This document shows, in pieces, positions 1-5,758 of a stretch of 6,795 nt of DNA (the stretch's first letter is position 1; every line of letters starts with the position of its first letter). Made by a program: the position numbers and the translations under genes. The notes under the pieces are model-generated. The model ran no database searches. It saw nothing but the letters and a program-made list of their open reading frames with translations, and was not told where the DNA came from. Origin of the DNA: Vescimonas cirricatena (GTDB lineage Bacteria; Bacillota; Clostridia; Oscillospirales; Oscillospiraceae); contig NZ_JAJEPW010000100.1 in assembly GCF_020687045.1 (NCBI RefSeq), positions 1-6,795 on the forward strand, given 5' to 3'.

Positions 1-1455
1 ACGGAGCAGACCGTGACGACCAATGCAGACGGCGAAATGCAGCTCGATGATCTCCGCCCCGGCGCTTACACCGTGACGGAGCAGAGCAGTGACCGGTATG
101 AACCCCAAGAGGTGCGTCAAGTGACTGTGATCTCCGGTCAGGTCGCCACCGTGACCTTCCATAATACGCTGAAGCGGGGCAGTCTGGAGGTCATCAAAAC
201 CTCGGAGGATCATTTGATCGAGGGTGTGAAATTTCACTTGACAGGCGCCTCGCTTTCGGGCTTGCCCGTAGACGAGTACGCCGTAACAGACAGCACGGGC
301 AAGGCCGTATTTTCCGATGTGCTGATCGGCACAGGCTATGTGCTGTCCGAGGTGGATACGGATGTTCGCTATGTGATACCCGAGGATCAGACGGCAGCAG
401 TGGAATGGAGCAAGGTCACGCACAAGAGCATCCACAATGTGCTGAAAAAGTGGAACGCCACCGTTACGAAAAGCGACAGCGCCACCGGAACACCCCAGGG
501 CGATGCCAAGCTGTCCGGCGCGGTCTATGGCGTATACAAGGGCGGGCAGCTTGTGGACACCTATGTGACGGACGGAAATGGCCAATTCACGACCGTATAT
601 TATGCCTGCGGGGATGATTGGACGATTCGTGAGATCACGCCCAGCGAGGGCTATCTGCTGGACAGCACGGTGTACCCCGTAGGCGCTGAGCCGCAGCGGT
701 ACACCGCGGAATATAATCCCATTGCGCTGGATGTGACCGAGCAGGTCATCCGGGGCGGCGTGGCCCTCACGAAAGTGGACAAGGACTATCCGGAAAACAA
801 ACTGGAGGGAGCCGTGTTTGAGGTCTACCGTGACAGCAACCGCAATCAGGAACTGGATGCTGAGGACGAACTATTGGGCACGATGGAGGAACTGGGCGGC
901 GGCGAGTACGCCCTGACCGGCCTCTGCTACGGCGGCTATTTTGTAAAGGAAGCCAAGGCCCCGGAGGGCTTTTATCTGGATGAGAACGCCTACTATTTTT
1001 CCATCACCACGGACGGCGAAACCGTGACCGTGGAAAATGAAGCCGGAAAGGGCTTTGTCAATGCGGCGCAGGTGGGGTCGCTCCGGATCGTCAAGACCTC
1101 CTCGGACGGAAAGCTGGAAGGATTTTCCTTCCGTGTTACCGGGGCCAACGGCTATGACCAGGTGTTCCAGACCGATGCGGAGGGCTTCATTCTCGTCGAG
1201 GGCCTGCGTATCGGGGACTACACCGTATCCGAGGTGCGGGACAGCAGTTCGGACGGGTATCTCCTCCCCGCTGACAAGACGGCCTCCGTTTTTGAGGGAG
1301 CCGTAACGGAGGTGGAGATGCACAATGAAAAGAAGCCCGCACTGGAGGTGCCGCAGACCGGAGACAACAGCCACATGGCACTGTGGCTGGGTCTGCTGGG
1401 CATTTCCGGCATCGGCGCTGCGGCTATACTGCTGATGCGCAAGCATAAAAAATAA
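1..1455 (+). CDS. SpaA/Cna-B repeat surface protein with VPQTGD sorting signal (5' partial)
   Basis: This is the C-terminal 484 residues of a larger cell-wall-anchored surface protein; the frame is open from base 1, so the true start lies upstream. It reads as a chain of beta-sandwich prealbumin-like (SpaA/Cna-B) domains: the tail of one (about 1-53), then repeats starting near 56 (GSLEVIKT), 148 (ATVTKSD), 253 (GVALTKVDKD) and 358 (GSLRIVKT). Each has a Lys-bearing first strand and an acidic TVxE or VKE strand; several close with an Asn strand (FHN, IHN, FVN, MHN). That is the Lys-Asn isopeptide layout known in this family, although crosslinking here is inferred. The C-terminus is a classic sortase substrate: VPQTGD at 450-455, about 21 hydrophobic residues, then RKHKK. 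It should be exported and covalently fixed to peptidoglycan or a pilus, acting in adhesion or mating contact. A strong terminator follows the stop. Only the N-terminus and total length are unknown. Confidence 0.9.
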   Translation, partial: TEQTVTTNADGEMQLDDLRPGAYTVTEQSSDRYEPQEVRQVTVISGQVATVTFHNTLKRGSLEVIKTSEDHLIEGVKFHLTGASLSGLPVDEYAVTDSTGKAVFSDVLIGTGYVLSEVDTDVRYVIPEDQTAAVEWSKVTHKSIHNVLKKWNATVTKSDSATGTPQGDAKLSGAVYGVYKGGQLVDTYVTDGNGQFTTVYYACGDDWTIREITPSEGYLLDSTVYPVGAEPQRYTAEYNPIALDVTEQVIRGGVALTKVDKDYPENKLEGAVFEVYRDSNRNQELDAEDELLGTMEELGGGEYALTGLCYGGYFVKEAKAPEGFYLDENAYYFSITTDGETVTVENEAGKGFVNAAQVGSLRIVKTSSDGKLEGFSFRVTGANGYDQVFQTDAEGFILVEGLRIGDYTVSEVRDSSSDGYLLPADKTASVFEGAVTEVEMHNEKKPALEVPQTGDNSHMALWLGLLGISGIGAAAILLMRKHKK

Positions 1456-1460
1456 GCGCC

Positions 1461-1490
1461 AAGGGGCGGCCAGATCGGCCGCCCTTTTTT
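1461..1490 (+). terminator. Rho-independent terminator after the surface-protein gene
   Basis: An 8-bp perfect GC stem (GGGCGGCC at 1464-1471 with GGCCGCCC at 1477-1484) encloses the loop AGATC and is followed by six T (1485-1490). Three more pairs (A-T, A-T, G-T) extend the base into the T tract. It begins 6 bases after the TAA stop. A near-copy lies at 3537-3566, on the other side of the toxin-antitoxin cargo. Confidence 0.9.
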
Positions 1491-1543
1491 CTATGGGAAA
1501 GAAAAGTTTTTCGGCGTGAACCAACAATAACAGGATGGTATTT

Positions 1544-1598
1544 GTGAATAAATGGCTATACTGTTTGTGTGCCATCTACTCAATTGTTTCGTATTCAC
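1544..1598. repeat. Inverted repeat GTGAATA / TATTCAC upstream of the AbiE promoter
   Basis: Seven-base perfect arms at 1544-1550 and 1592-1598 are separated by 41 bases. The right arm directly abuts the -35 hexamer at 1599. It could be an upstream regulatory site, but 7-base arms at this distance can arise by chance, so the call is weak. The rest of 1491-1591 shows no gene, RNA or clear signal. Confidence 0.25.
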
Positions 1599-1643
1599 TT
1601 GACAAGTTTCAGTTTTAACGGTACAATTAAGAAAAAGTGAAAC
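1597..1643. promoter_or_regulatory. Candidate autoregulatory operators over the -35 and around the -10 box
   Basis: Two symmetric elements overlie the promoter. First, ACTTG-A-CAAGT (1597-1607) is a perfect 5+1+5 palindrome covering the -35 box. Second, GTTTCAGTTTT (1606-1616) and AAAAGTGAAAC (1633-1643) form an inverted repeat matching at 10 of 11 positions, whose centre falls on the -10 box. AbiEi-family antitoxins are known to repress their own operon by binding inverted repeats in the promoter, so these are the natural candidate sites for the winged-helix protein encoded next. Binding itself is inference. Confidence 0.5.
1599..1627 (+). promoter_or_regulatory. Sigma-A promoter of the AbiE-type operon
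   Basis: A consensus -35 box TTGACA (1599-1604), exactly 17 bases of spacer, and a -10 box TACAAT (1622-1627, one base from TATAAT). Transcription would begin near 1634-1636, leaving a leader of about 40 bases before the ATG at 1674. It is the only convincing promoter seen in the window and gives the toxin-antitoxin pair its own transcription unit, independent of the surface-protein gene. Confidence 0.85.
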
Positions 1644-1673
1644 AAAAGACGGAAGCGAAGGAGTCTTTCTGAT

Positions 1674-2654
1674 ATGCTATCTTTCCTTAAATTAGTATTC
1701 GGCCCCGATATTACAGTGAAGGGATTCGACTACACGGATGACACGCCCTACTATATCAAGGACGGATATACCCCCCAATTGTTAAGTTGGGGAGACCATG
1801 CGTGTGTTCTTTTGAAGCCAAATGGCTCTTCTTGGCGATTGCCTACATTAAAAAAGCAGTTGAAGAAGTTTCAGGAACTTTGTTCTCTTCCCTGTGCACT
1901 GTGCTTAGACAACCTGTCTGCGTTACAACGACGGAGTATGCTGGAAGAACACATCCCGTTTGTGTCTCTTTCGCAGCAGGTGTACCTTCCGTTTTGGGGG
2001 TGCGCTTTTCATGAGCAATTCAAGGCGGACACTGCCATTATGGCAAAAATGGCACCCGGTACACAGCTTGTATTTCTATATTTATACTATGCAGAGAATA
2101 CTGGGTCCGTAAATCTGACACAGATTGCAAAGGCACTTTCGCTCTCAAAGGCGACCTGTACAAGGGCAATCAATGACCTCTCTGCTTCGGGTCTGATCTC
2201 GCAAACAGCAGAAGGCACGAATAAATGGATCACAACGGCATACACCAAATCAGAACTTTTGGAAAAAGCATACGGGCGACTGAAAACGCCTGTTGATCGA
2301 ATTCTTTACGTAAAAGGAACCGCCCAAATCGAGCATCCAATTGCAAGTGGAATACGGGCGCTGGCACGGCAATCCATGATTGGGGTAAACGATCAGGATG
2401 GTGCTATTGCGATTTCCAAAAAGGAGGCGGCAAAAATCCCAGCAGAAGATATCTGCACAAAACAGTATTTTGAAGACTTTGGCGGTGCTGTTATTGAAGT
2501 GTGGTCCTATGACCCGATCATTTTGGAGAGAGACGGCTGTGTAGATGACATTTCATTGCTGCTCAGCATGGACAACGACCCAAACGAACGAGTTCAGACG
2601 TGCTTGGATGAAATTCGGCAAAAGCACGGACTACCAATCAAAGAGGAAGAATAA
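1674..2654 (+). CDS. AbiEi-like antitoxin and winged-helix regulator of a type IV toxin-antitoxin system
   Basis: A 326-residue cytoplasmic protein, probably the antitoxin and autorepressor for the nucleotidyltransferase that follows. A winged helix-turn-helix is visible at about 128-185: after TQLVFLYLYY comes LTQIAKALSLSKATCTRAI and a wing ending near NKWITT. The C-terminal part (about 205-320) has the AbiEi pattern: IASGIRALARQSMI (223-236), an EVWSYDP strand (275-281), then a DDISLLLSM...DPNERVQ segment (291-308) matching the DxxSLxLSL...DERVxxAL signature of AbiEi-type C-terminal domains. The N-terminal 120 residues are not recognised. The start has AGGAG about 10 bases upstream and a strong promoter 47 bases before it. 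The downstream gene follows after 11 bases, giving the antitoxin-toxin order usual for abiEi-abiEii. The DNA is visibly AT-richer than the flanking ICE genes, suggesting later acquisition. The alternative is a plain MarR-like regulator paired with a nucleotidyltransferase. Confidence 0.75.
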   Translation: MLSFLKLVFGPDITVKGFDYTDDTPYYIKDGYTPQLLSWGDHACVLLKPNGSSWRLPTLKKQLKKFQELCSLPCALCLDNLSALQRRSMLEEHIPFVSLSQQVYLPFWGCAFHEQFKADTAIMAKMAPGTQLVFLYLYYAENTGSVNLTQIAKALSLSKATCTRAINDLSASGLISQTAEGTNKWITTAYTKSELLEKAYGRLKTPVDRILYVKGTAQIEHPIASGIRALARQSMIGVNDQDGAIAISKKEAAKIPAEDICTKQYFEDFGGAVIEVWSYDPIILERDGCVDDISLLLSMDNDPNERVQTCLDEIRQKHGLPIKEEE

Positions 2655-2665
2655 AGGAGAACGAA

Positions 2666-3421
2666 ATGGTAAATGGCATAGATATATTCCGAGAGCACTT
2701 CAATCATTTTAAGGAGCAATATACTGTAATTGGAGGCTTTGCCTGTGATCTTCTGATGAACGATGCAGGACTTGATTTCAGGCAAACCGTTGACATCGAC
2801 ATGGTGCTGATCGTCGAGGCTTTAACGACAGACTTTGCAAAAGCCTTTTGGGCTTTTATTGAAGCTGGTGGCTATCAGGCCAGGCAACGCAGTAACGGTC
2901 AACCGGAGTTCTATCGTTTTGTGGACCCAACGAACCCTGCTTACCCCAAGATGATTGAATTATTTTCAAGGCCACAAAGCAATGTGGTCTTGCAGCCAGA
3001 TACACACTTGATGCCGCTGCATATTGATGATGAAGTTTCCAGCTTGTCAGCGATTTTGCTCAATGATGATTATTACCACTTTCTTCTGGATGGACGAACA
3101 GTTACAGATGGTATCTCCATATTAGATGCTGAACATATTATTCCGCTGAAAATGAGAGCTTGGCTGGATTTGAAAAGCAAGAAAGCAGAAGGAATCCATG
3201 TAAACGCACGTGACATCAAGAAACACCGTCTGGATGTGTTTCGCCTGTTCCAACTTGTACGGGAAAATCAGAGAATACCTGTCCCGCAGTCTATAATGGA
3301 GGATATTACTCGGTTTATAGCACAAATGCGGCAGGAGGACATTCGTTTAACGGATATAGGTATTCGCCGCTCGAAAGACTCTATTCTGGATATTTATAGT
3401 CAAATGTACATTACAGAATAA
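2666..3421 (+). CDS. AbiEii-like nucleotidyltransferase toxin
   Basis: A 251-residue protein with a DNA polymerase beta-type nucleotidyltransferase core, the probable toxin of the pair. GGFACDLLM (23-31) matches the family's GG-x-A-x-x-L motif. RQTVDIDMVL (39-48) supplies the metal-binding D43-x-D45. A strand MIELF (96-100) may give the third carboxylate, as Glu98. Later, LKMRAWLDL (161-169) and DIKKHRLDVFRL (183-194) resemble the Lys- and Asp-bearing motifs in the C-terminal half of AbiEii and related toxins. AbiEii-type enzymes transfer nucleotides to RNA targets (tRNA in characterised relatives) and stop growth until neutralised; the target here is unknown. AGGAG lies 6 bases before the ATG and 11 bases separate it from the upstream stop, so the two genes are co-transcribed. 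A sampled line inside it (2701-2760) is 22/60 G+C, against 33/60 at 5401-5460 in the ICE operon. Length and motifs appear complete, so it looks intact. Confidence 0.8.
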   Translation: MVNGIDIFREHFNHFKEQYTVIGGFACDLLMNDAGLDFRQTVDIDMVLIVEALTTDFAKAFWAFIEAGGYQARQRSNGQPEFYRFVDPTNPAYPKMIELFSRPQSNVVLQPDTHLMPLHIDDEVSSLSAILLNDDYYHFLLDGRTVTDGISILDAEHIIPLKMRAWLDLKSKKAEGIHVNARDIKKHRLDVFRLFQLVRENQRIPVPQSIMEDITRFIAQMRQEDIRLTDIGIRRSKDSILDIYSQMYITE

Positions 3422-3428
3422 AAGCGCC

Positions 3429-3463
3429 GCCCCCATGCTGAACATTCAGTGTGGGGGCAGTTT
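3429..3463 (+). terminator. Terminator hairpin of the AbiE-type operon
   Basis: GCCCCCA (3429-3435) pairs with TGGGGGC (3452-3458). Two G-T wobbles and the pair CTGAA/TTCAG (3438-3442 with 3445-3449) extend it to a 14-pair stem with a very tight apex, which would open to a larger loop. It starts 7 bases after the toxin stop. The T run is short (AG then TTT), so termination may be partial. Confidence 0.7.
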
Positions 3464-3591
3464 CATGGAGTGGAACAAATCGTCGCAGTGTCGGTCTTGT
3501 GTTTGCACTCCTGCATTTTCAAAGAACGAATCCCAAGGGGGCGGCCGGATTGGCCGCCCCTCTTTTACATACCGAATTGAAAGGAGACGGA
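3464..3591. other. Non-coding stretch between the toxin operon and the PAPS-reductase gene
   Basis: Apart from the hairpin at 3537-3566 and the AGGAG (3582-3586) serving the next gene, I see nothing convincing here: no gene, no RNA, and no well-spaced -35/-10 pair. The operon's promoter is therefore not visible. It may be reached by readthrough or by a promoter with poor consensus. A weak inverted repeat (GGAGTG at 3467, CACTCC at 3506) is probably chance. Confidence 0.5.
3537..3566 (+). terminator. Second copy of the GC hairpin/terminator, just before the PAPS-reductase gene
   Basis: A 9-bp perfect stem (GGGGCGGCC at 3538-3546 with GGCCGCCCC at 3552-3560), loop GGATT, then TCTTTT. From the preceding CCAAG onward it is nearly identical to the terminator at 1461-1490. 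The differences are two loop substitutions, one T-tract substitution, and an added G and added C that pair with each other. It sits only 15 bases before the Shine-Dalgarno of the next gene. It could therefore be a leftover terminator of the surface-protein gene displaced by the cargo, or an attenuator of the operon. Confidence 0.75.
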
Positions 3592-4404
3592 ATGGGTATG
3601 AGCAATCAAACGGAAGAAAAGGATCTGTTCCATGCGGTATCCCTGTCCGGCGGTAAGGACAGCACCGCTATGCTGTTGCTCATGGTTGAGCGAGGGCTGC
3701 CGATCCATGCGGTCCTGACGGCAGATACGGGCATGGAATTTCCGGAAATGTATGAGCATCTGCAAAAGCTGGACGACTATCTGTTTGCAGAGCGAGGGCT
3801 GCATCTGACGTGGCTGCGCCACCCAAAGGGCTTTGAGTGGCTGATGTTTGAGGAAAAGAAGCAGCGATCAGCCAGCATTGAAAACCGGCAGTGGCTGGGT
3901 GTTTCTCTATACGGAAACGGCTGGCCCGGTCCCCGTGTGCGCTGGTGTACGGGGCAGCTGAAAACGCATCTCATCCATAAGGAAATCAACCGGCTGAAAG
4001 GACAATACCGGGCCGTGAGTTATGTGGGTATCGCCGCAGATGAGCCGAAGCGCATCAAAAGCGAGCGCTATCCGCTGGTGGATTGGGGAATCACGGAGAA
4101 GGAAGCCCTGCAAATCTGCTATGACCGGGGTTATGACTTCGGTGGGCTGTATCAGATTTACCACCGCTGCTCCTGCTGGTGCTGCCCGTTGCAGGGCATT
4201 GGGGAGCTGCGAAAGCTCCGGCAGTATCACCCGGAGTTATGGGAGCGGCTGCGGGAAATGGACAAACGTGCGTTGGCACAGTTCGGTCCCGGCCCGCTGG
4301 GGCAATTCAAGAAGGATTGGAGCGTGGAACGATTGGAGCAGCGATTTGCGGCAGAAGCGCAGCAGCTTTCTATTTCATCCTTGCAGAAGGAGCGTGAGCG
4401 ATGA
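3592..4404 (+). CDS. PAPS-reductase-family PP-loop protein with a Cys cluster
   Basis: A 270-residue cytoplasmic protein of the phosphoadenosine phosphosulfate (PAPS) reductase/PP-loop ATP pyrophosphatase superfamily. The PP-loop SGGKDST is at 19-25, followed by TADTGMEFPEMYEH (43-56), the usual nucleotide-fold second motif. RWCTGQLK (117-124), GIAADEPKR (146-154) and CSCWCCPLQ (193-201) complete a pattern seen in ICE- and phage-borne members (IbrA-like) and distantly in DndC. Cys119, 193, 195, 197 and 198 could hold an iron-sulfur cluster or zinc. The family activates a substrate with ATP or uses an adenylyl-sulfate; the real substrate here is unknown, and assimilatory sulfate reduction is unlikely given the context. 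No ParB-like (IbrB) partner is visible. The ATG at 3592 is preferred because AGGAG (3582-3586) lies 5 bases upstream; earlier in-frame starts would translate through the terminator hairpin. Its stop overlaps the next start (ATGA), so the two are translationally coupled. Confidence 0.85.
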   Translation: MGMSNQTEEKDLFHAVSLSGGKDSTAMLLLMVERGLPIHAVLTADTGMEFPEMYEHLQKLDDYLFAERGLHLTWLRHPKGFEWLMFEEKKQRSASIENRQWLGVSLYGNGWPGPRVRWCTGQLKTHLIHKEINRLKGQYRAVSYVGIAADEPKRIKSERYPLVDWGITEKEALQICYDRGYDFGGLYQIYHRCSCWCCPLQGIGELRKLRQYHPELWERLREMDKRALAQFGPGPLGQFKKDWSVERLEQRFAAEAQQLSISSLQKERER

Positions 4405-4789
4405 TGTATCGAGAACCGAGTGATTCCCCTTGGGGCCTTGTTGTACGCTGCGACACTTTGTGTCCCGGTGTGTATAGCGTATCCACGGCAGGCCACGGAG
4501 GGATCATGGCCCAAATCGACGCAGCTCGGCAGTTGCTGTCCCTGGAAGCACAGCAGGTCGGCTTTCAGGCAGGCGGGTATCTGAATTTTGAGGAGGACTG
4601 CGATGCGTCGGTGGCCCTGCGGGAACTGATGGACAGCGGTATCATTGCACCCCGGACGGATAACTACTTCCGCCCCGGCGAATATGAAGCCTGCATTGAC
4701 CGGAGCCTGCAGCGCTGGAACCCGGCCTATTGGCGTGCACGGCAGAAACGGCTCTCTGTACAGGCGGCAAAAGCGACAAAGGAGCGTGA
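4387..4789 (+). repeat. Repeated coding/RBS junction AAGGAGCGTGA
   Basis: The same 11-mer occurs at 4387-4397 and 4779-4789, each in the last codons of a gene. It encodes the C-terminal KERE(R) of both proteins while supplying the AGGAG for the next start. It is the in-gene counterpart of the junction repeat seen further downstream. Confidence 0.55.
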
Positions 4790-4796
4790 ACGGTAA
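4401..4796 (+). CDS. DUF7007-like ICE protein
   Basis: A 131-residue protein of unknown function. The N-terminal half carries SPWGLVV (9-15) and GVYSVSTAGHGGI (23-35), matching the pWG ... Gi..VsTpgHGG signature I associate with DUF7007-type proteins of plasmids and ICEs; the His-Gly-Gly is the most distinctive part. The middle (FEEDCDASVALRELMDSGI, about 63-81) looks alpha-helical and acidic. The C-terminus ends in a basic tail, KATKERER. There is no signal peptide or membrane segment. The start overlaps the preceding stop as ATGA, with AGGAG (4388-4392) inside the last codons of the upstream gene, 8 bases away; a second ATG follows at 4404. Its stop in turn overlaps the next gene (TAATG). 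Co-translation with the PAPS-reductase-like protein suggests a shared process or complex, which is inference only. Confidence 0.75.
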   Translation: MMYREPSDSPWGLVVRCDTLCPGVYSVSTAGHGGIMAQIDAARQLLSLEAQQVGFQAGGYLNFEEDCDASVALRELMDSGIIAPRTDNYFRPGEYEACIDRSLQRWNPAYWRARQKRLSVQAAKATKERER

Positions 4797-5758
4797 TGGA
4801 CTATGTAATCAAGATCATGACCCCGGCAGAGCGCAGCTACTGTTATACCGGCAGCCAGCAACTCGACAAGCAGGCCGGCTGCATCGGTCATTTGCGCGGG
4901 GACATGGACAGAAGAGGCAACGGCTTTTTCACCTCATGGGAGGATCATTGCGGGGAGCTGAAAACACAGGCGTTCAAGGATGAGTTTGATGATTTTATCA
5001 ATGCCCTGCGTTTTGACGAGCGCTATGACGGCATTTTCAAAAACCGCAGCAGCCTTTCCCGATACTGCTATGAACACAAAGAAAGTGTGTTTGCCGAGGA
5101 TTTTATTCCGCAGTACGGATTCCGGGTGGATACGCCGGAGTATGCCTATCTGCTGCGGCTGAATCCCATGCAGGGCGATTATAACCTGTATATCTACTGC
5201 TATCGCCGGGAGATGCTGGAGCAGCACATGAAAAAGGCGGCCCGCGGCATTTGCTTTCTTGATACAAGCGGCAAGGAACGGTTCCGCATTCCCGATGGGG
5301 ACAGTATCCGTGTGACCCGTCCGGATGGCAGCCATAGTGACCACACCTGCCGCTACATTGACGAGAACCGCGCCGAGATCGGCTACGGGGTCGATAACCT
5401 GTATCACATGGCGCAGTTTGCCGAATGGATGGCGCGAAACGGCAACACTTATGTGCCGCTGCGCTCCTCCCTGCCAAAGCAGTGCTACTCTCTCCTGCTG
5501 GACACCGGAAATGTGGTGATTTTGAAACGGGGCGAAACCGGCTATTACAAGACGGACATTCCCCACACCTCAAAGGAAGAGGCCCGTGCGCTTGTGGAGG
5601 AATATAACCGCAAGCTGGGCGTGACCCGCGCCCAGGAGGAGGCCATGAAAGGCGGCTCCATGTTCGGCTTTGACAAGCCCATTGCCGATCCCGCCAACTA
5701 CGATGCACAGGGACAGCCGTTAAAGCGCCGGGAGAAAGACCGAGGTGACGCACGATGA
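4796..5758 (+). CDS. ICE accessory protein, DUF4316-like
   Basis: A 320-residue cytoplasmic protein of unknown function, resembling multi-part proteins common in clostridial ICEs. Three blocks are visible. An N-terminal block (about 1-75) has IMTPAERSY, GCIGHLRGDMD, FFTSWEDH and FKDEFDDFINALRF. A middle block (about 164-225) has RIPDGDSIRVTRPDGS, CRYIDENRAEIGYG and LYHMAQFAEWMARNGNTYVPL. The C-terminal block (about 238-308) has VILKRGETGYY, SKEEARALVEEYN, GSMFGFDKPIADPANYD and GQPLK, reminiscent of the DUF4316 C-terminus. I see no catalytic motif. The start shares one base with the previous stop (TAATG), and AGGAG lies 11 bases upstream within that gene's coding sequence. The end overlaps the next start as ATGA. 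The gene looks intact, and its position in the coupled operon points to the same ICE program as its neighbours. The family name is from memory of such sequences and is moderately sure. Confidence 0.7.
   Translation: MDYVIKIMTPAERSYCYTGSQQLDKQAGCIGHLRGDMDRRGNGFFTSWEDHCGELKTQAFKDEFDDFINALRFDERYDGIFKNRSSLSRYCYEHKESVFAEDFIPQYGFRVDTPEYAYLLRLNPMQGDYNLYIYCYRREMLEQHMKKAARGICFLDTSGKERFRIPDGDSIRVTRPDGSHSDHTCRYIDENRAEIGYGVDNLYHMAQFAEWMARNGNTYVPLRSSLPKQCYSLLLDTGNVVILKRGETGYYKTDIPHTSKEEARALVEEYNRKLGVTRAQEEAMKGGSMFGFDKPIADPANYDAQGQPLKRREKDRGDAR

Noticed and set aside
871..1575. Long open frame (234 codons) on the - strand opposite the surface-protein gene
   Set aside because: It overlaps the end of the clearly real SpaA-like gene and its terminator, has no recognisable domain, and is explained by GC-rich codon structure of the + strand gene.
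3467..3511. Inverted repeat GGAGTG / CACTCC in the stretch before the ICE operon
   Set aside because: Only six perfect bases with a gap of 33 and no link to a promoter or start; expected by chance.
3451..3591. N-terminal extension of the PAPS-reductase gene to an upstream in-frame start at 3451
   Set aside because: The extension would be translated through two hairpins, gives low-complexity sequence unlike the family, and has no good ribosome binding site; the ATG at 3592 has AGGAG at the right distance.
3435..3656. Small + strand frame (73 codons) starting inside the toxin operon's hairpin
   Set aside because: It begins within the terminator stem, runs into the PAPS-reductase gene in another frame and has no protein-like features.
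4022..4423. 133-codon + strand frame within the PAPS-reductase gene
   Set aside because: Alternate frame of a gene with clear PP-loop and Cys motifs; its translation is Arg/Ser-rich with no domain pattern.
3592..4796. Complete Dnd/phosphorothioation or IbrA-IbrB system
   Set aside because: Only the PAPS-reductase-like component is present; no DndB/D/E-like or ParB-like gene is visible among the neighbours, so naming the system is not justified.
4934..5753. Two long - strand open frames opposite the 320-aa gene
   Set aside because: They are shadows of a gene whose + strand frame has conserved-looking blocks and coupled start and stop; the - frames show no motif and no upstream promoter in the right place.
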